From Synchiropus splendidus (Eukaryota; Chordata; Actinopteri; Syngnathiformes; Callionymidae), in contig NC_071336.1 of the NCBI RefSeq assembly GCF_027744825.2, positions 18,260,501 through 18,324,500 on the forward strand: a DNA stretch of 64,000 nt, written 5' to 3'. Made by a program: the position numbers and the translations under genes. The first letter of the stretch is position 1, and every line of letters starts with the position of its first letter. This document shows, in pieces, positions 31,547-59,379 of the stretch. Under the pieces are notes generated by a model, which made no database searches, was not told the DNA's origin, and worked only from the letters and a program-made list of their open reading frames with translations.

Positions 31547-33269
31547 CTGGACACACACAGACACTAACACACACACACACACAAACTCCTTTTATTGACA
31601 CTGCATGTAGAAACTCTGGTTCCACCTCCAGGATTTCACCTCAGGCTGTCACAGTTTACTTCCTTCATCAACAAATATGATGGTGACTGCAACATTTGAG
31701 TTTGAGTCATGGAAGGACTTGCAAGCAGTGTCAACATGAGCCTTCCCTTCACCGTGTTGGAGATCTGCCCCATCAACTGTTTTCGCCTGACGTACTCTTT
31801 CATGTCTATAGAGGCTGTTTTTGGTGAAAGTAGTTGGAGAACGTTTTATTTATGTTTCAGTGATTTAGGGGAAAATGGACATCTAACAGTGGTGCAGAAC
31901 CTTCAGGCAAGCATGTGACCTGAAGCTCTGCACTCATTGGTCTCTGCATGAGAGTTTTTTTGCAGGTGTTCATTAACACAGCTCGCCTCTCTCATACTGT
32001 AGGTGCTGATGTTGCTCACCATCTGATATCCCTGGCCACTTCATCACTCGAATGATCAATTCATTAGTTCACTTTTTCACAGTGTTTCGGGGGAAAGGAT
32101 TACAGCTGGACGAGATCTGGATTAACCTTTATTCACAAGTTCTGTGTGACACTAACTTCCTGTTTAGTAGATCTTCACTAAACAGAGAATGAAGGTTTCA
32201 AAGAGGCTCCAAAAAAAAAACACAGAATACGAAAATACGATTCTTGTCTTTCTTCCACCTCAACAATGACCTTGGTGAAATGGCTCGATACCATCTGAAG
32301 GTCAGGTGTCTTACTTCTGTCTAATGGAATACATTTCTTAACTTTCCTCATCAGACAAACTCAGTTGCGGGTTCAGCGCTGTGCTGGAGCAGCAGCTGTG
32401 AGATGAACAAGAGAAGGCGTAACATTGCTATTCCTGCATCTGAATGTCATTTGTTTCAGCGGCAACTAAAAACAGTCCGCTGGTCTTTTTCTGTCAGGTC
32501 ACCCAACTGTCCACCTCTGTTTCTGGTGCACGATGACTCCCACTTGATGAAGTGCTCCCACAATGATGTGTAACGTGTGCTGAGTTGACATCAGTGCTGC
32601 ACTGAGGGGATATTTGCTGAGCTCCTGAGTGGCACTTGGTGTGGGCTCAACTTTTCATAGCAGTCACTGGGACACCTTGAGGACTTCAATATAGAAATAC
32701 ACACACTACTTACATTAAACAGAATTTCAATTGAAATGACAGTGTACACAAGCAGAAAAGAGCCCAAGGGATCAATGATCTTTTCTCTTTGAAAATGCAT
32801 TGCAGGCTATATATTGTCAGTCCATGGCTAGGATGTAGCCCGTGGGCCCCCGGTTTGATATCCCTTTTCAATAAAGTCAAGTCATCGTAATTTTGCAGGC
32901 CTCGGGATTGTGTCAGTGAAGGGTCGACGCTAGCGTCCACCACCTTTTAGAATTACATAGAGACTTGTGTAATACTTCACACCTGTGCGAGGTTTCTGTC
33001 AAGTTTGAACCTTCCATGAACTACTACTACTACTACTACTACATGTCATGTGACGGGATATTAGGCGTAATACTTTATATAAGTTAAAGTATTGTGTACT
33101 TCCAAAGTAAACACAGCAATATACATTGATGGCTACTACAAGAACCCTCAGTGGTGTGAAGGTGTGTGTGTCCTTCTTTCTTCTATTCTTGGAATATGCT
33201 ATAATATATGATATCATTATGTATGTCACTAGATTCAAAATTTTAATAGCAATAAATCACACTACAGCT
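31547..33269. other. Probable hhatl 5' intron, left part
   Basis: No gene is recognised. It contains a CA/GT repeat at about 31550-31582, a repeat fragment near 32825-32860 with the 'gtgggcccccggtttga' core, and a CTA microsatellite at 33021-33042. Confidence 0.4.
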
Positions 33270-33560
33270 GAATTAACTCAGGATTAATGGCAAATGAATC
33301 ATACGTTTTGTATCTGTTCTAAATGTAACTTAAAGAAAGGTTTAATGGACATAAGGGTGCGCAGTAATGTTTACAATGTGGTGCTGTTTTTGTCAGCGGC
33401 TCTGAGGTGATTCTAAGGAATGTTCTTGACAGTATCTGCTAAGTTGGGTTGTTGTAGCAGACATTACTGGCCGCTCTTCTGTTGATAACGTTTCCTTAAA
33501 GTTACATTAAAAACAGATACAAAATGTGTGATTAATTTGCTATTAATCGCGAGTTAACTC
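33270..33560. repeat. Foldback element with arms of about 70 bp
   Basis: The left arm (about 33270-33345) and the right arm (about 33488-33560) are inverted copies with only scattered mismatches. Shared words include TTTTGTATCTGTT and GATTAAT. The spacer of about 140 bp is not coding. It resembles the common fish repeat with 'gcgattaat' ends and is probably a non-autonomous transposon. Confidence 0.7.
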
Positions 33561-34442
33561 CACTTTAGTGCGATTATTTGAGATTCTGACCCAGTGACAG
33601 GGCTAGCTATAATATAATGTCATCTTTAAAAAAGGGTAGGCGGTTAGTTTTAATGGAAATATATTGTTGGTTTTCACATCAGTGTGTGTTGCGTGATACA
33701 GTCGCACATGTGAACATCACTTCCACATTCTTGAAACAGAACAATGTCAGCGTCTGAATCCGGTTCCACAGCAGCCCACTGAACACCATCAGTTCTTCAA
33801 AACTGTGAGTCGGTTAACAATCACCAAACTGAAATCCCTCGGCGTGAGAGTCAAACACACACTGAAGCAGCCCACTCATGCCACAGAGATGGATGGAACC
33901 ATGACATTCAACTCGCTGGTGAGTGGGTTAATCGATGAACTGGTTGTGTATTTTGAATTGCACTGAAATGATACATGTCCAAACAGAGTTTATGTCTCAG
34001 CCAGTCACACATTGGAGTGACACAGTGTTGTTTTACATGTATTGACCACATGAACTCTCTGTTTTCACACCAGAACAGTGACCAGTGAGTCGTGTTATCC
34101 ACTATTGATCTCAGATCAAACAAGTCTCTTGAGTCCCTTCTCAACATAGATCTAACCTCCTGAGTGGCTTCAGTGTTATTTGCTGATGTCACAGGATCAT
34201 CATCAAGACAAGAAGAGCGAGGAGCAAATCTGATGGGAGGTGACGACTTCAATGAGCTACAGCTGAGCCCTATTTTTAACTCAACAACCTCTTCACTGCG
34301 TTCTATGTCTGCTCTTTGTTCCCCAAAAAAGATAGAAAGCCTGAACACAATCTGTCGTTAGCATGAGTTTAGTTGCAGAAGTAAAATGTCTCACACCGTT
34401 TCTGCACTCGAGTGTGTCCTCACCACCTGTTGTCTCACTGAC

Positions 34443-34634
34443 CTTGATCGTGGCAGCTGAAGGTCCCAGGCTTCTTCGGTGGAAAATGGTCAATAAAATC
34501 TTTGTTCAAAGGGATAGATGAATGCGATTACTAACAAAAAGAGAATGAAAGATCAGCTGCTCATCTACAGCGGGCCACCTCTGACTCCCAGAGAGGGAGC
34601 TGCCAGCGGTTAAAGGTGACCTGATGTATTTATA
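34443..34634 (-). promoter_or_regulatory. Candidate hhatl promoter and non-coding first exon
   Basis: The minus strand has GTATAAATAC with TATAAATA at 34627-34634. An expected start site would be near 34600. Downstream there is CAGCTG, and GATCAAG followed by GTCAGT at 34442 as a donor. This could splice to the acceptor at 31547 just before the hhatl start codon. Orientation and spacing support this, but there is no transcript evidence. Confidence 0.4.
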
Positions 34635-36083
34635 CTTTGACCAGAACCACTCAGGGGCGGGACCAAGGGAGTGCTGGACCAGCATGGTTGAGAACTTCGG
34701 ATGTAAACTTACTTCCTACTAACATAATTACTTGCACGTGATGACTTGTTGGTTTGTTTGTAGTGTAGTTCAAAGGTCAAACCTGAGTTTCCTTAATAGA
34801 ATCATGCAAGCTCTGTGAGTACTACTGTGAGTACTACTACTTACAGAACATGTGAAACAGGGCATCACTCTTAGAAAGGAGGCCCAGACCAACACAGCGT
34901 CTTCATGACTGAAGACACAGCTCCATCGTGACTTCCAGGAGCAAGGCCGAGGTGACAGTGACATGAGTCAACAGGAGCGTGGCAGTTTTGTCTTGAGGTC
35001 ACTAAACTAAGACCCTTCCTCTCTCAAACTCCATTATCTTTACCTGAAAAAGCCCAAATGGTTCTGCATTGTTCATGAGCAAAATGACCTACCAATGCGC
35101 GGGGATCAAACCGAAGAGGAGCCCTATCAGAGGCCTTCTGCGAGTCTATCCAATAAATACGTTTCTTCATGATTATAATTTTCACTTCCAAATCAATAAC
35201 CAAACATGTGACATGAGTCATTTTCAAATCCATGATCAGAAAACAGGGGCTGTACATATGATAATAGTCCCAGGTTCGTGTACTTTTACTACACGCACAC
35301 CTCCCTCTGTGGTCATGAACTTTGCAGGATACGTGCGGCTCCGTTTGTCAAAGTAACTGCAGAGACATTTACAGCCACCAGGTGGCGCTGCAGTGCTTTG
35401 TGTGGCAGGAATCCGCTCAGGTGACTAGCGCATTAATAGAGCAGTTTACACTTCAATATTTTGTTCAGTTGCACATTTGTACATTTTTAGTTAACGTACA
35501 AATGTGCGTGTTTAATTTGTGACTGCATCAACTCCCTCAGTCACTAGTCATTCTATTTATTCCCCGCTGCAGTGAACGTTACTATGTGTCTTCTCCGCAC
35601 AACAGCCTCTTTAATATTGCAGATTAATAAACCACACGTCTCATGTTGCTATTTTCCATATTCTCGTCGGCCAAATCTGTGTTGGCAGGCTCCAAAGCCG
35701 TGACATGGTTGATCTGCAGCCAAGAGCTTGACATTCTGCAGCGAGACACAATAAGTGCTGTCGAACAGCTGAGAGGGAGAAGAGCAGTGAGAGAGAGGAG
35801 GGTTATTTAAATACAGCACACAGTTCTGGGTGGCTGTTCGATCACTGGGTCAGACTTAAAGTGTTTCATTACTGACCTCTCCTCCCCAGCAGTGTGGAAC
35901 ATGTGTGGAGTCTTTCTGTCTTATGGAAGAAAGGACTGCTGGGGGTTTCTTCATTTCACCTCAAATACATGTCTATCATTCCCACCCATTGAACAGTTTC
36001 TAACACCACCCACTGGAGCTCTGACATCTTCTTAAGGTGATGTTGCACAACTCTCATACAGGACACAGGCTTTCGCTTCATTC
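34635..36083. other. Intergenic DNA between hhatl promoter and gars1 copy A
   Basis: No gene recognised in about 1.4 kb of unremarkable AT-rich sequence. Confidence 0.4.
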
Positions 36084-36089
36084 TTTAAT
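36084..36089 (-). terminator. Possible poly(A) signal of gars1 copy A
   Basis: The variant signal ATTAAA lies on the minus strand about 225 bases after the copy A stop codon. No canonical AATAAA is present on that strand in between. Confidence 0.35.
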
Positions 36090-36314
36090 TAGGAAAGTTG
36101 AGGAAGATAAACACTTGAGAATTGTGTATATACTGAATACTGAACCGTAACAACAACAGCAATATAGCCTTACAAAACGATTGTCAGCCATAACAAATAA
36201 AGGTTCCCTTTTGTTAAATATATGTCAGGTGTGCCCTATGATATTCTGTCTTGCTCTTTCCTAGATATAAAAATACAGAAAATGGTTCCTTGAAAATCCA
36301 CATTCAGGTCTGTG

Positions 36315-42503
<6,189 letters not shown>

Positions 42504-43918
42504 GCTGACACGTATATAAGAGTCTCCGACAGGACCAGAACCTTGGACAGGACCCTGCTCGTGCTGTTGCAGCTGTGCTCGGCCTCCCGCTCCTGTCCTC
42601 CTCTTCTAGAGCCGAGGCTTTGGGAGGAGCAGGGGAGGAGTTTCTTTTCGACTTGAGGAAATGTAGTGCAAGTCGGACCTTCATGTTGCATCATCCACAC
42701 GGAGAGAGAGAGAGAGAGACGGAGCTCGGTCCCACACCTTCTCTTGCATCTGGACTGCAGGCGGTCGGAAGGGGTGGAGGAAGGGTCCAGAAGGGGGAGT
42801 GGATTTATAGGAAAGGGCCCATTTACAGTTAATGGCAGCTGCCTGCACCAGTACAACCAAACATCTTCACTTTATACCTCAATGTCAGCTGCAAAAAGTG
42901 CCAGAAAAGCGCTGTGAAACGCAGAAACTTCAAAGAGTCAGTTCTAACACAAGGGGAACTCACTTGACCCTGAAAGAATACATCGCTGGAACATTAGTAC
43001 TCGAGCATTATCGTCCACTGGGCCGTTGTAAATAAAAGTAAAAATACTTTATGAAATGAATTTGAAACCAACTAACCTTGTATCAAGCGCCAATGTCAGA
43101 TTCACCCCTCAGGCGAGTTGTATATAGTTGTTACAGTGATATTAGCAACACAACTTGAATGCCAACTTTTGCTTTACAGTCACTACAAGAAGCAAACAAT
43201 TCTCTGAATATTTTTGAAAAAATGGAAGATACAATTTCTGCGGTAAAAAAACAAACAAAAAAACGACGTGTGAAGAAATAAGTTCTCAATACGTTCTTGA
43301 TAAGTAAAAAAAGAAAAGAAGCATTTTATACGAAATATTCTACTAAAATGAAGTATTAACATTTAAAAAAGCAGACGGGTTTAATTTATTCTCCATCTCT
43401 GTCATGACAACAGAATGTCCAAATAGCAAAGATGCACCGTGTTAATGAATGTTTCAAACGTGTTTGTTTCTTCACATAAATCACTCCACAGGTTCCCTCT
43501 CCATGCTCAACTGTACCCGACTCCCATTCTCTCCCTTCAGGTACATTTTTACGACAAGATAATGCAGTGTGTGTGTCACTGTACCAGAACAGACCCGTAT
43601 ATGAGTCGTCATGTTGCTTTATTGTTTTATTACCGCAGTCAGTCAGAGACACTCCTGAGTCGCATGTGAAGTCAGTGATGGTTGCAAGTAAACATTTTTG
43701 TTCATCTTGTTATGTTCTTTACTTTGCTGCTTGTGTTGTGAATGTATAATCACCAGTACTGTCTAGTGTTTCACAATGATATGCGGAATGATATCCATCA
43801 TTCGATTGAGTAATATACCAAATTCATTCAAACTGAAAAATGCGGCGTCTTGTGGCAAATATTGTTAAACCTTTAAACTGCGATTAATGAAATAATGACA
43901 AATTATCTAATTAACTAG

Positions 43919-43990
<72 letters not shown>

Positions 43991-45164
43991 GCATCTCTAG
44001 TACTTAGTACAGAGATGATACACAAAACACAAGACACAAATGATGAAGGAAAACTCTCCCCTTTTAATTATATAATGAATACAAATGATACTCTCTCTAG
44101 AACAACTATCATCACTATTGAGAGTTTCATGTACTGGAAATACGTCTGAAACGACAGTCATGGACAAAACCCCTCCAGACTCCCCTGTGATGGTTCCACC
44201 GTGTAGTGAGGAGGATCCGATATGTTTGCATGTGAACACTGCAGTGTGCATGTGCATGCTAATCCTGCAGATTTGGCCAATCCTGTACCCACACTAGATC
44301 TCAAAGCGCCCGCCTTTGCTTCCTTGTTTCTCTGTCCGATCGCTTTGTGAGTGCTGCTATATCACAGTTTGGCTCAGGAACGATCGGCTGTCATTAGACT
44401 GATAAAGGTTTTTGGTAGTAACTATTTGTGTTAAAAATATTCTGCTGTCGGCACTGACCATTTACGGGGCACGAGTTCACTCTTCACACAGCCAGGACTT
44501 GAGGATACTTGTGTCATCCGTGGTCGGTCACTTCCTCCTAAGAAACGGACTCAAAGGCTTCCATTCTATTTCAGGTTCAACATACCTGACATCATTGACG
44601 TTAGTGTTCAAGGACTAGCTCAGTCTCAAAGCATCGTAGGCTCTCGTGCGAGTCTTAAAAGATCACCATTATCCTGAAAAAAATACCTGCTCTTCCAGTC
44701 ATGAGCATGGCTGAGATAAGAAAATGTAGTCTTTTAATGAACAAGAACTGAAACACCTGTGAGAAGAGATCACATGACAATATTTCAGCGTCCAGACGGA
44801 CATTAGCTGTACTGGACATGTGTATGGTTTTGGAGGGATGAAGTCATATTATTATTTATTCATGTTCCCTGTTTATTCCTTACGACAATGGTGGCGCTTG
44901 AGACTATCTCAGCTATGAGGAGTGAGTGACAGGGGGACACCCCGAAGACGTTGCCACATATGGTCATATTCACGAGCAGCGTGACTCAAAACAAACAACT
45001 CATATCAGGCTGCCTCCGCAATTCTCAGTATGAGTCTTTATCATAACTGCTACACTTACCGGTAAATCTGCGGTAGCAGAAGACAACAACATCGCAGGTG
45101 AGCAAAGACACCAAGTGCTGCTTTCCAACTGTTTCCTCGCTGATCTCATTCTATCTTACATTGT
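42504..45164. other. Spacer between the gars1 copies, proximal half
   Basis: The first few hundred bases should hold the promoter of copy A. TATATA at 42513-42518 is too close to the ATG to be a normal TATA box. A long TA microsatellite sits at 43923-43984, preceded by a 'gcgattaatg' stretch like the arms of the 33.3-kb foldback. No protein-coding gene is recognised. Confidence 0.45.
43923..43984. repeat. (TA)n microsatellite, about 62 bp
   Basis: An uninterrupted TA run. It is likely length-variable and prone to assembly error. Confidence 0.95.
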
Positions 45165-45324
45165 GGAATCAGATTTGGATCAATAATAATCAAGCAAAAC
45201 TTTTTACATTGCAAACGAAATATTTGATTTGGGGGAAAAAATTAGAACTGTACTGGAGATTTGCATTGTTTACTTTACAAAGTAAAAAGTTTTGCTTGAA
45301 TATTATTGACCCAAATCTGATTCC
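45165..45324. repeat. 43-bp near-perfect inverted repeat (hairpin)
   Basis: The left arm is 45165-45207 and the right arm 45282-45324. Comparing one with the reverse complement of the other gives 41 of 43 matches, with a 74-base spacer. The arms begin GGAATCAGATTTGG. Flanking DNA is not inverted, so the palindrome is sharply bounded. An hAT-like terminus (gtgcagccctag) lies about 110 bases to the right, near 45435. Confidence 0.85.
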
Positions 45325-47867
45325 ATACAGACCAATTGATCCAGAGAAATCCGCTTTACTCTGTGATTTTATTTGATGATGCATGGATCTGAAGAGTCTG
45401 GATCCGGTCAATACCTGATACCAGGGTCGGGACCGGTGCAGCCCTAGTTCCAGTAGTTCAGAAAGCGGTGATTGACAGCAGGATCAGGCATCAAGTTCAA
45501 TTCTCATCCTCAGTTAGATGACTGGCAGCTCTGCGTCAGGGGCTGGGTGCCTTCTAGGAAGGGGTCATGGGTCATGGGGTCCAGTCCAACCAATCTTAAA
45601 ATCATCTCCTGCCTAAGGACCTCAGCAAAGGTTAACGGCAAATAACAGAAATTAAATTGTGATGAACATGAGTACCGTGATTCTGTCCTCGCTTGGTATG
45701 TAGAGGCCAAACTTGACAGATAGCTGGCATGAGAGTTGACCCAATGAAAACTGAAGCATGGAAGTTTTTAAGGAGTTAAATCATAATAATCTTGATAATA
45801 AACCAGAATGAGTCCTGATTTTTCCAGAGTTTATTAGTTGCATTCAGTCTGCATATAGCATTGCAGCAGACTTGGTGAAAAAAGGTGAAGAGGCTAAAAA
45901 CAGAGTTTGATACTTGCCAACTCAGTTCTTGAAGGTAGGAGGTTCCGAGAATCACGTCTCCTTATTATTATTTCTAAATAGGTTTGTTAGTCTTGTGCAA
46001 ACACCTCAGTTGTTACTTTGTTCAGAATAAAATACGGACCGGCAGATTTGCGCTGTTGTTTGCACGGACCACATCTGTACTGTTGTATTATCGAGAAGAA
46101 AAACCATTACTATATTTTAAATTGTATGTATTTTAATGTATTTTAAAATATAGTTGAAGGAATGTCCAAAGCTGGAAGGGTGCTATTGTTTATTTCAGAC
46201 TATTTCAGGCAGCCAGGAGAATAATATACGTTTGTCAAGTCTCTTACATTGAAAGGAGCCTCTAAAAATGTAATTTATACCGCAGTTAACTTCATATGCT
46301 TGGTGAGTCTTGAACAAGAAGTGAGCAAGGTTTCACTTCATAACGCTGATTTGTTGTCCAATACTGTACCTACTGTATTCAAGCCATTACCAATATTAAA
46401 CAACATATTTCCCTAGAAAAACTGACTTCATATTGCTGTTCAGATAGTCAGATAGATTATCTGTTTATGCTTCACTACAATAAAATACTGACGCGGGATA
46501 TGCGCCTTTTTGTCCGAAATGCACCAATAATAACGCATTTGGTTCAATTTTACATGTTTTCAACAGATTACAGAACAACTTATGTATTTATTTTTAAGCA
46601 GTTGAGAGACGGATAAACAGAGAAAAAAATGGTGTTCTCTAATCTGTTTCTCAAAATAGTAAGCAAGAGCAAATTAGCAGTATTTATGTATGTTTTTTAC
46701 TGTTATTATATTATTATTAGCATTAATTAGGAGAAAGGAAGTGGAAAACCCCGAGAGAAGGAAGGATAAAAGAATTTCTACATGAAATGGACCACGTATA
46801 AACAAGTCACGATTTAACATTTTATTTTTAGAACACTGTAAAATTCTAACTTCTTATCCCGAATATATATTGCGGTAAAGGGCCTGATCCCCAATTAGAA
46901 ATTTCTGTTAAAAAAATAACGTGAAAAGGGGGAAACATTTATATACTGACGATGAGGAAGGAAAATACGCAAAGGTTTTGTGACATTAACACGCTGCCAA
47001 TGAAATTATTGTATTTTTACTGCGGAAAATAAAATAAAATGCAAAAATTTTTAACATGAAGTTGGAATTGGTGACTTTAACACACTATACTTAGAGGACA
47101 GTGAATCCTATGTTTAAAAAAATGTAATGAATGAATGTAATGTATTCCTTTTATAGGGCGAAACCTCCTTACCATGAATATGTATTCAGATTCATTTTTA
47201 ATTAATAATGTATTTATACTTTATTTTGTAGATTGGTTTAGATTAGATTGTCTTTATTCTTATTCATAATCATTTGTTGGCATGTTTTTAAATTGTATCG
47301 GCGGATGTGTATTTATGTATACATCAGACGCTTATGTTATTGTTTGTATGATAAACATGACAACTACGTAAAAGACGGAGGAGACGGCCGTTGAGTCAAA
47401 CGTAAAATAATTTATACCAATATAAATCTGTTTTTTTTTACAGTCAAATGTCGGTGAGGTCTTACCAAGGATCACAGTTTCAAGGTGAATTATCTGATGA
47501 CTCAAAACTTACCCGGCCACTCGTATTTCCGTCAAGCAACAGCGAGCACGCGACATCACGTATGCCGAGTGGTCTGGTGACATCTAGTGGCCAACCGCCA
47601 ACTCTTGTGACACGAAACCATGTGGGATTGCTGCTGCAGAAAACTGCGTCTCCAGCCGAATTCCCCTCTTGAGATGTCCAATGGAACACTGACCAATACA
47701 CAACCTTTCGTCCGTCTTTAATACCGACTATTAGCATCATCAAATCCCAACACAGCATCGATTCATTCACAGGGGAACTTGTTCAGGCAGTTTCAGCCAC
47801 GTTACTGACCTTATGAAGTGGTGACAGAAAACAGCAGTTGTCACGTGTCCAGTAAGTGCTGGCTTGT
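45325..47867. other. Spacer between the gars1 copies, distal half
   Basis: AT-rich and without a recognisable gene. A solitary hAT-like end 'gcagcccta' is present near 45437-45446; its partner was not found. Confidence 0.4.
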
Positions 47868-47873
47868 TTTATT
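47868..47873 (-). terminator. Candidate poly(A) signal of gars1 copy B
   Basis: AATAAA on the minus strand about 340 bases after the copy B stop codon, giving a plausible 3' UTR length. Confidence 0.55.
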
Positions 47874-48211
47874 GAAATTGCTAAACGATCGAACCTGGCT
47901 GGAGAGCAGAATGGTGGAAGCCTCTTCCTCACCGAAACCCCTGCACGTCCAATGGTCTCTCCCTTTATAGAAATCGCATGGACAAGTTCAAACATGGACG
48001 CCGACACAAAAGTCGTGCAGCTCTGTCCTTGCCAGTTAGACATAATAAGTACATGATATCTGACGGATTGCAGCGGCGAGTGAGGCGCTTGTGACACCGC
48101 TGTAGCTTATCACAACACACTTGCATGATTCCTCCTGGTGATGCTTTTGCAACAAGTCCGTGTTTTTTTTTTTTTTTTTCTTTTTTGTACATTTGTATTT
48201 TGAAAATGGGT

Positions 48212-57019
<8,808 letters not shown>

Positions 57020-59379
57020 GGACCGGGTTGAATGATGAAATCGCCGCGGCTGAGTAAATGCAGCCAACGCTCCTGCAACGCACTTTCGCTCACAGCTCAA
57101 CGCGAAGGCGATACTGTGAATGCAGATTCGCCAAACATATGAACCGTTGATATCCATAAAATAAACAAACCTGTGTTTAATATACCTCTTGAAATGTGTC
57201 AATTAAAGTGTAGTAAACAAATGAATTGTTATAAATTACTGTACATCGGATCGGAAATATTTGGACAGACAATTGATCAAAGTAACAACAATGTGTAAGG
57301 TACCCCAAATCCCACACATATCTAGACAAGGGTTTTCGTATGACCACTGATGCCTGTAATATAATTTTCAAGCTTTAAATTAGATTTGCGCAACAAAGGC
57401 TAGCATAAACCTGAACTACAATTCCCATACGCTTTAGCTTTCGATACCATGGAAACAGTCGGCCATTTCTATGAGCGCTTAAGAGTTGTTGTACGAGATT
57501 TTACAATCGATTAAATCTGCGTGTAATGTATAAATAGACGCTAATAATGATACGTTTGTATAAGTAGTATCTAAATTCCATTGCTTTGTGAAAAATATCA
57601 ATATTTTCTAACGCCATCGCCGCGACGTTAAATTGTGTTTTTAAGACTCCAGATATTTTAGGAGTATGTTGTTGAATGTCAATGAACCGAGGTTGGCGAG
57701 AGGTGTCACGTGAGTTTGCGTCAGAAGAGGAACTTGAATATTGTAATGCAGATGTTGTCCAGACGATGGCGCTATTTACCACAACACGGTGTTAGCTGCC
57801 TTCGAATCTTGAGTCAATATTTTATTTTGGCAGTTTTTATCGTTGGTTTCGACCTATGTTTGTTTGAAGTATAAAAGAATATTTGATCTTATTAGACTAA
57901 TGTTTTTCAGCATATCACCGTGTTTAATACACATGTGGATCCTGTCTTTAATTCGCAGAGAGAGGCTGACAATAGTGAGAGGAAACAGAATCCCAATTAT
58001 CTGATTATTTCTAGCATCAACACTAGTCATTTGGATTACATCCATTTGATTTTTATTGTGCTGAATGGCTTGATGGTTTCCAGAAATGAAGCTCAGCTCA
58101 ATCCTAACTTCATTATTGGATTCAACTGTGCTATTCTGCACCCCTACTTTCATGCCTTTTACTCCTTAAAATGTAGCCTGCAGAGAGAATATAGAAGAGT
58201 ATGTGATTCCTCCTTGAACTACACCCACATTCATAAATCATTCAGAGAGCTGCAGTCAGACACAGGCACCACTGATGTATGTGAACATGCTGGGAAGAAG
58301 CTTGTTCTTGTGATAGTTAGACACCTTTTAATGCACTTTTATTATGTCTACATATATGAGTATGAGCATGAGGCATGTGCTTATCATTGTACTGTACCTT
58401 TGTCCGTCTGTATTTTCCCCAATGACTGGAAAACCAGAACTGTTTTGATATTAATATATTTCTTAACAGGTTGACAGTTGCTTATTTAAATCCATACGCA
58501 TTCATGATGTGGTAGAAATGAAACAATCGAGCAAACTTTAGTTCAGTAACTATTCATTTTGATCAATGCTCAGCTCACAGGCCGCAGCTACACACTCGCC
58601 TCCTGTTTCAATGGGCAGACTTGGTAACCTGAGACTGGCGGTCAAGTGGCGAAAAAGAGATTGTGATTGTGCTAAGCGGCTCCCACGGACCATGTTGTGG
58701 TGTCAGGTCCTTGTCCCAGCGCACACATCTGGAGCCGCTCATCGGCCGTGAGATGAGATCTCATCTTCTCAACACGCTGTGTTAACAGCTCACAGAGCTG
58801 TATACCCACACCTGCCTCTCAGGTGGGGTCATTCAGGGATGCTCCAGTCTCACCTCCAGTGAAGTGACAGTTGAGGTGAAGAGGGACGAACAATCAGGCT
58901 GCTGGCAAAGCACCAGCGAACCACTCTGTACGTATTCTACAACCCAGTCAGGCTGAAGCGGCATGAATAATGTCTGTTCATTATCATAGAGGCCACAGTC
59001 TACACTTCGCGACTTGGCTTTAAAATCAGGCTCCATGGTGAGGGAGACGGAAACCAATTGACTTTCATCTTAGATGAGAGCAAGGTAATCTTCACGCCCC
59101 TCTGAACATTCTGAACGCTCACTCCCCCGTGTTTTGTTTTGCGGCAGAACTTGTATGTCCTGTTCTGAAATACCAATGTGACAGGTAGATTGGCACTGGG
59201 AAGTTGGATGGCGGCTGAACATGATGGTGTGAGGGGGGTTGGTGTGTTCTTTGCTCATGTAGTTTAGCCATGCTTGACTGAGTGTCCTGTAGTGTGTCAG
59301 TGTCCATGTTAATGCGGGCTTTTGTGTTCAGTGACTAGCCGGCGTCAATGTATATTTCAGTGCAACAATGTAGATATGA
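57020..59379. other. Interval upstream of gars1 copy B
   Basis: It should contain the copy B promoter. A ZNF143/STAF-type word ACTACAATTCCCA lies at 57415-57427. An open frame at 57920-58474 (+) starts with GTG and is unlike any family I know; I do not call it a gene. The block 58560-59060 is less AT-rich and non-repetitive. Confidence 0.45.
57415..57427 (+). promoter_or_regulatory. ZNF143/STAF-type binding motif
   Basis: ACTACAATTCCCA matches the core of the ZNF143 (STAF) site common in housekeeping and bidirectional promoters. It lies about 400 bases upstream of the copy B start codon. Confidence 0.5.

Noticed and set aside
42513..42518. TATATA as the TATA box of gars1 copy A
   Set aside because: It lies only about 10 bases upstream of the ATG, so a start site 25-30 bases downstream would fall inside the coding exon.
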